Part shown: positions 21,582 through 27,096 of the stretch, in pieces
Position numbering within the stretch: position 1 is the first letter of the stretch
How the letters are laid out: each line of letters starts with the position of its first letter
Assembly (NCBI GenBank): GCA_003568945.1
Contig: BDIP01000051.1
Location: 9,030-36,125, forward strand
Direction of reading: 5' to 3'
Length of the DNA: 27,096 nt
DNA from: Kipferlia bialata
Taxonomy: Eukaryota > Fornicata
Program-made: the position numbers and the translations under genes
The notes under the pieces: model-generated
Seen by the model: only the letters and a program-made list of their open reading frames with translations
Database searches by the model: none
What the model was told of the DNA's origin: nothing

Positions 21582-21747
21582 ATTACTGATAGGTTATTAA
21601 TTCTCAGTCAGTGAAAGATATGATCAGTATCAGCATAATGGACACCAAGCCAAACAAAGACCAAATACATTTCAACCACTATTACCCAACCCATACTCCC
21701 ACAACTGAATACACCACCCGAGGCAAACAGGACCAACTAGACAAGAT
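21582..21747. other. Convergent 3' flanks of genes E and F
   Basis: 166 bp between the two stop codons. A-rich, with no gene and no obvious structured terminator. Confidence 0.6.
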
Positions 21748-22217
21748 TTACTTGGAGGTGTTGGACTTGGCGGCAATCTGGCCGGCGGTCATGGAGCCCC
21801 AGCCACGAGCCTGGGACTTCACGGACCTCTGGGATCTGCGGCGCACAGTCACGATGGACTCCTTCTTGTGAAGCCTACGGCAAGCGAGGGTCCAGTCGAT
21901 CTTACGGGGGTTCCACCTGGAGCTGAAGTGAACAGCGGTCTTGTGGTCCTTGAACATGAAGGGCTTTCCGTCTCCACGGACAAAGATGCTTCCGTAACCA
22001 GCCTGGATCTGACGTCCGGAGTAGGAGCAAGTATCACCAGTGCTGTGGGTGAGACTGAGCCGGCATAGAAGACACAATAAATGAGTCAAAGCACATAAGA
22101 ATGCCACAGAACCACCAAACACCAACGAGAGGCCTCACACCGCTCTAACAACGCAGCATCCCAGCTCCCTAACTCCATATCAGCATCCCCTAGCTATCTA
22201 CACACGTACCGGACCAT
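21748..22217 (-). CDS. rpl24: Large-subunit ribosomal protein eL24 (gene F)
   Basis: eL24 is a cytosolic 60S subunit protein near the intersubunit face. Exon 1 is only 8 nt (22210-22217, ATGGTCCG). Exon 2 (21748-22042) follows acceptor CTCACCCACAG. Together they encode 100 residues beginning MVRTGDTCSYSGRQIQAG and ending in TAA. Family hallmarks are CSYSG, DGKPFMFKDHKTAV, SSRWNPRKIDWT and RRLHKKES. The basic tail ends AGQIAAKSNTSK, shorter than the human protein (157 residues), as in several protists. The 167-bp intron near the start codon is typical for ribosomal protein genes. No edge duplications are seen. The start is inferred from phase: the split Arg codon CG|C joins the two exons exactly. 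Confidence 0.93.
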
Positions 22218-22903
22218 TTCTGGGGATTATTCCGTTCGCAAAAGTAGGCTTCGAGCTGACTCGGGACGCTGCGTTCAAGTGCAACGCTAAATGCAACTTG
22301 ATTAGAATAAGAACTACGACACGAGAAAAACAATGTTTTTCAAGAATCAAAAAAAAGGTTCACCAGAATCCTGTCTGCTTTGGTTCAATGAGCCCAGAGG
22401 TCACTCTGTTCTTCTGAGTATAGATGGGTTCGGTGATACAATGTATCGCCGGGGAACTTCTCTGGACCACATGCTAGTAACTAGCGAGCCATGCGGCACA
22501 AAGCCTCCATCCCCGGCGTAATTAGCGAAGAAGCCTTTTGGCTGAGCGAAGTCGGTGGGTGGAGGTGGTTTGTCTTAGCACAGTTATCCCAGTCTGTCCC
22601 TCCTTCCTTGTGAAGGCGTGGGATACCTCAACAGAGGGCAATCACTCTTGTTTATTTAATGGTTCGTGGTTTCAGTTGTTGGGGGCAATGGAAGAGAATG
22701 GGACCAAGATCAATGGGGTGGTCTACTTTCAGGTATTCCTCTTATTCAACTCTTCTTTCGGAGCCACTGCTTACAAGTAGCATTCCACAAGTACATAACA
22801 AATTTACTAATTGGGTATTCTACGGCAACAGGATATGTATCACCAACGGAAGTGATATACACCCACTTGCTCTTCCTCCGCACTGACATGGTACACTCTA
22901 ATA
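22218..22903. other. Intergenic region upstream of the eL24 gene
   Basis: No recognised gene. Plus-strand ORFs at 22333-22521 and 22538-22780 have no splice signals, family motifs or neighbours to support them. Two palindromes with a single central base occur: GATACA-A-TGTATC (22435-22447) and GCTAGT-A-ACTAGC (22473-22485). TA and GA microsatellites are absent. The eL24 promoter should lie at the left end. Confidence 0.45.
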
Positions 22904-24320
22904 TTACTGCACCTCTAGCACTCCATCACTGCCAATGAGCACAGTGAAGTCTCCCCCTAGGCCCTTCTCTGAAAGGAATGGTTGCACTGCATACAGGGTC
23001 TCGGGGAGGAATGTGCCCTGAGTCAGTGGGCTCATAAAAACTACGCTATGCATGAAACACAGATACAAACACACCTCCACTCCAGTGCTCTGGCCCTCGG
23101 TGAACAGGGCACTGTCGAATATGACGTCAGCGAGTGTCTTCTTGAACAGCCGGAATCCAGCGCCAACATCCAACTCAGACTGCGAGTTAGAGACACAGAG
23201 GTATGAAACTCCACCCACTGTATATGATATAGACACCCCACCTCCAGTGTGGCCTGGGTCTCGACAACCTCTCCATCCTCGCCCTTGACCACCTGGGATG
23301 AGGGACAGACAACAAATGACAACACTGGATGATCATCAGGCACCCTGACACACGGAAATGATTATAGAAAAGAATATTTGATACCTGCTCTGGGAGTGGG
23401 TCTGGATATGGGTGCACGACGAGTGTCCCTCTGGATGGCTGTGTCTCAGTCTCATTCAGCTGGAACACAATGACTGGGTTCTGTCCAGCACCCATGCTAC
23501 AGTGAGATAGGGAGAAGGGGACACAGTATATAACTACTACGCTCCACTGCCACTCACCCCTTGGGTCCTCCGCTGTTCTGAAGGGTCCACCTGCCAGGGA
23601 TCTGAGGGTGAGGGGTAGTCTCAGAATGACAACACAGGATGGTGATATAATGCAACATATATAGTCCATAATGCAAAGAGGAGCTGCTAACATGGACGTT
23701 GTCTCTCAGCCAGTGAGGCATATATATATATATACATGCATATATATATGTACTGATATGGTACCTGTATGAGGTGTCTGTGCTGGGTGGGCAGGTGCAC
23801 CACACACGCACTGGTGAAGAGGGAGGGGAGGGAGGAAACGGGTACTGAGTGTGAGTATCGGTGGGAGCACGGGATGGACAGGGTAAATATGTATATATAT
23901 ACATATACATAAACATATACAGAATAGAATGGTCATATGCACGCACCAATGTGGATCTGCCCCCCTCCGGCCTTGCCGGTGTGGGTGACCCTGGACTCGA
24001 GAGCTGCCACATTGCCTGGTACACTCCAGATGTCATCAGACCAGTTGTAGGGGCCTGGGGGTGAGTGCCCAGGGTGGCCATCAATAAGCATTAGTATCAG
24101 TATCTATAAGTGTCAGTGTCAGCAGTGAGTGGCCCCCACCTGTGTACCCCTCCTCTGCGTTCACCATGGAGATGACCACAAAGTGCTCGAGGGAGGAGGG
24201 GGCGGGGAGGGCATCTGTGGAGAACATGTCTGGCTCGCCCCCATCTACAGGCTGGACAATGGGAATACGCACAACCTGACCGTCAATACACAGTGGTAAG
24301 CACATCACATCTCTGTATGT

Positions 24321-24362
<42 letters not shown>

Positions 24363-27031
24363 ACCCACCTTGAGCACTGAGTAGAAGGCTGAGGGGGTCA
24401 GGGCAGTCTGGGACTCGGCTGGGCCTAGGGTCAGAGGGACAATACCATACACACACCCAAGACTGTGACAGAGTATATCAAGACAGTACCGGTGCATACA
24501 ATATACCTATCTACATAATGTCCACATCCATACATACCTGACAGGAGGCATGCGACCTTGGTGGCCTTGCGGGCATTGGTCTCAGTCAGCAGCTTGAGGG
24601 AGTCATATAGACCCGCAGCGCCCCTGGGATGAGAGGTGGGTACAGATATATATATATGAATGTGACGCATTTTGTGAACTAAGGTACACATCAGTATATA
24701 CCCACCTACGGAGCAGCTTGGGTGCCTCAGCGATGAACCCTGCAAAGAGAAGGGACACACACTGGTCGAGGGTCAGGGAGTGGGCCAGCTCATAGGAACC
24801 AGCCACCTGACAGGTTAGGAGACAGAGGGCTGCGTATACCTAGGTACCGATAGAGAGTCAGTGACACAAGGCCATAGTGGTTGTGTCACCTTAGCCACTG
24901 CCTTCTCCAGCAGGGGTATGAGGTACATGTGCCTGTCTGCACGGCTGAAGAGAGGCCGGTATGTCTCGTTGACAGGGAGGTAGTCATCCACACACACGCT
25001 CTGCCAGGAGCCGTTGAGGAAGAATCTGAGGTGAGAAGGATAGATGCACCACTAGCATTGAGTATGGTCCCAACACCCACCCACATATATATACAAATTA
25101 ATATGACAACACTACTCACTTGAAGGTGTGGATGCCGAGTTGAACGCTGGACAGCTCCCGCTGGTAGAGGTTCTCTGGGATAAGAAGGCTATCCATATAT
25201 ACTTGTGTATGTGCACTAGTAGTATAGAAATCTGCAAAACACATATACTCAGTATCAGTACTGTGAAACAGAGAGAGAGAGAGAGAGAGAGAGACTCACC
25301 CAGGAGACCAGGGCACATGTGGACAGTAGAGCACATGGCCTGAAGTGAGACAACACAGAGAGAGAGAATGGCATTGGTGAGAGAATACACAGGGTAGACA
25401 TATACATAGATATGGACATACATGGATATTCACAGATACATACCTGCAGAAGCCCTGTTCTGTGGTCTGACCGGAATGACAAGAGGTCTCCCTTCTGACA
25501 TGAGAGAGAGAGAGACTGTCAGCCAGTATCAGAAAGGTCTGCATAGATATATATATATCGCTGACAGTGTCACTATGGCAACACGGCAATGTTGCGAATG
25601 TCTGCCCATACCTCTGGCATGACGCATGCCTTCTTGTCCAGCTTGGTGATACGACGCCACCAGAAACACTGGGGGTGAGGGGCAGTATATCACTACAGCA
25701 CTACTCCACTATCAGGGCTGAGCAGATACATATATATATACATATACATATATATATACCCTCACAGCAGTTGGACTGACCTGGTCATATGCGGGGAAGG
25801 AGGGTGTCCCAACGGACTCCAGCTGCAGTGGGAACTCACCATCCACCAGCCTGTTCTTGCCCTGAGGGTGAGTGAATACATATATACATATATGTATGCA
25901 CTGAATGCGTGGGTGGGGGGTTGTTGTGGGGGGGGGGGGGGGGGGGGGGGGATACATATACACAAGAGTGATGCACCACTGTCTCGTACCTGCTCCTGGC
26001 TGCGGGGCCTCTCACCAGGGTGGGTCCCTTACCCACAAGGGCTGTGTTGTCTGGTGGTTAGAGAGAACTCATCCTACATATGCATACAGTACAGGGTATG
26101 TTCTAGTCCACAAATAGATGCACACTCAACCCCACCCTGTGTGTCTGTGAGGCTGTCCCCTAGGACACCCCCGAAGTCAGCCCTGGCCCTGTTGTACAGC
26201 GCAACCAGAACGGTGAGGGCAGCATTACTGGGAGGTGAGACAGAGAGGAGAGAGAGAGAGAGAGAAAGAGAGACATGCACTCCCAACCCTACCGCCACTC
26301 CTACCTTGTCTGCTCCTGGGCCATGTCACCCGACACAGAGGGGGTCTGGGGTGAGGGGGGGGGGTGATAGTAATAGTATGCGTGTATATACACACAGCTG
26401 TGTCCCCACCTGCGCCAGGCACATGGGCATAGAGAGTGCATGATACAGGGGGTGGAGGGGGTGGGTGGTGTCAAGGTGGGACTCCAGGGTGGTGGTGGTG
26501 GACCTAGGGTGAGAGAGAGTCACTGGAATATGTATAGAGAGTAGTGCCTGATACCTGGCCCTTCCGAACCCCCCCCCTGTCTGACACGACTCCTCCAGCA
26601 CTGTCCTCAACAGCTCATAGTCCACAGCCCCTGCATCCTCAGTCAGCAGAGTGCTGAGCACAGTGTACAGACCACCTGCCCCAGCAGCCCCCTGCTGCCT
26701 ACCCCTAGTGGGGCCTGAGGGGGGTAGGCCATGGCCAGCCTCCCCGTCCCCGTCCCCCCCCTCCACCTGCAGCATGGCCCTGGCCACATGGGCCATCCCA
26801 TACAGAGACACGAGGGCATGCAGGAGGGCATGGGCAGACAGGACATCGGGGGCAGGGCGCACACTCCCGTCCCCACTCTCCAGCCATGTCTGGAAGCAGG
26901 ACTCATAGTACACATCCCCCTGGGGGGTGTCTGGGTGGGGTGTTGCCTCGTTGCACCCCAGCATGCACTGCACAGCCAGGCACAGGTCGCAGTCTAGGTC
27001 GGAGCCCCCACTCCTCTGGCCACTCCGTTGC
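22904..27031 (-). CDS. Calpain-like protein with degenerate catalytic site (gene G, 5' end beyond the window)
   Basis: Twenty-one visible exons, transcript order: 26555-27031, 26410-26503, 26305-26345, 26136-26227, 25990(or 25980)-26050, 25781-25861, 25612-25668, 25444-25494, 25300-25339, 25120-25174, 24890-25025, 24706-24806, 24538-24623, 24369-24424, 24140-24275, 23947-24054, 23765-23844, 23558-23601, 23385-23496, 23242-23292, 23075-23179, 22904-23017 (the 22-interval list includes the stop-bearing exon). About 728 residues ending in TAA. Residues 1-245 are an unrecognised Gly/Ser-containing region. A CysPc-like core follows (CFWWRRITKLDKK, GSWQSVCVDDYLPVNETYRP, LLEKAVAKVAGSYELAH), then two domain-III-like segments (GPYNWSDDIWS; IPGRWTLQNSGGPKG followed by QNPVIVFQL). 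The expected GDCW cysteine aligns with Gly (RTGLLQAM, about residue 318) and the HAYSV histidine with Ala (SAFYSVL, about 473); only the Asn of VISMVN remains. It is probably a non-proteolytic calpain relative. The junction 25990/25781 fits in phase only with an alternative GTGGTG donor. Confidence 0.88.
25929..25950. repeat. Long G homopolymer in an intron of gene G
   Basis: About 22 consecutive G (C on the sense strand) within the intron 25862-25989. Length is likely unstable and hard to sequence. Confidence 0.8.
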
Positions 27032-27096
27032 CTGGGACTCAGAGAGAGGGAGGAGGGGGGGGGGGGGGGGGAAAGAGAGAGAGAGACGCGGACACT
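27032..27096 (-). other. Start of the next intron of gene G
   Basis: Acceptor complement ctgggactcagag, then G and GA runs (sense-strand pyrimidine tract). The next exon lies beyond the window. Confidence 0.6.

Noticed and set aside
22333-22780. Two small plus-strand ORFs upstream of the eL24 gene
   Set aside because: No splice signals, homology or codon pattern distinguish them from chance.
1-27096. Reassigned stop codons as in some diplomonads
   Set aside because: TAA ends genes A, B, F and G and TAG ends C, D and E at the expected protein ends; no in-frame TAA or TAG was needed inside any exon.

Overview
This window is nuclear DNA of a very intron-dense protist. Seven protein-coding genes were rebuilt by joining 20-480 nt exons whose splice phases agree. 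Introns start GTATG, GTGGG, GTGAG or GTAC. They end in a compact motif of the type YT(R/C)AC-CCC-(Y)AG, meaning the branch site is fused to the 3' splice site. That arrangement is known from Giardia and Trichomonas. Together with very high intron density and standard stop codons (TAA and TAG both end genes here), it suggests a free-living metamonad, possibly a Carpediemonas-like/Kipferlia-like fornicate. The lineage is an inference, not proven.

Layout: 1-131 (+) last exon of an unknown gene A; 525-5594 (-) GH30 glucosylceramidase (gene B), 19 exons, N-terminal exon not found; 6677-9593 (+) orphan secreted or membrane protein (gene C), 10 exons; 9594-11429 gene-free and unusually rich in perfect inverted repeats; 11430-20033 (-) SLC38-like AAAP amino acid transporter (gene D), 23 exons; 20097-21581 (+) COMMD4-like COMM-domain protein (gene E), 9 exons, divergent from gene D with 63 bp between the two ATGs; 21748-22217 (-) ribosomal protein eL24 (gene F), 2 exons; 22904-27031 (-) calpain-like protein (gene G), 21 visible exons, running off the right end and lacking the catalytic Cys and His. 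The glucosylceramidase and the amino acid transporter could both act at lysosome-type membranes, but no operon-like coupling is visible.

Most unusual signal: in genes B, C and D many introns carry one or two extra copies of the exon edge that borders them (about 15-50 nt of coding sequence plus the splice signal). Successive copies of different, unrelated edges are spaced about 95-140 bp apart, mostly 95-115. One intron copy (17484-17538) joins the ends of two neighbouring exons without an intron, as if it preserved the state before the intron. Genes E, F and G show almost none of this. Three introns appear to end in AT instead of AG at the normal position. These points fit ongoing intron creation or remodelling by tandem duplication, but an assembly artefact must be excluded.
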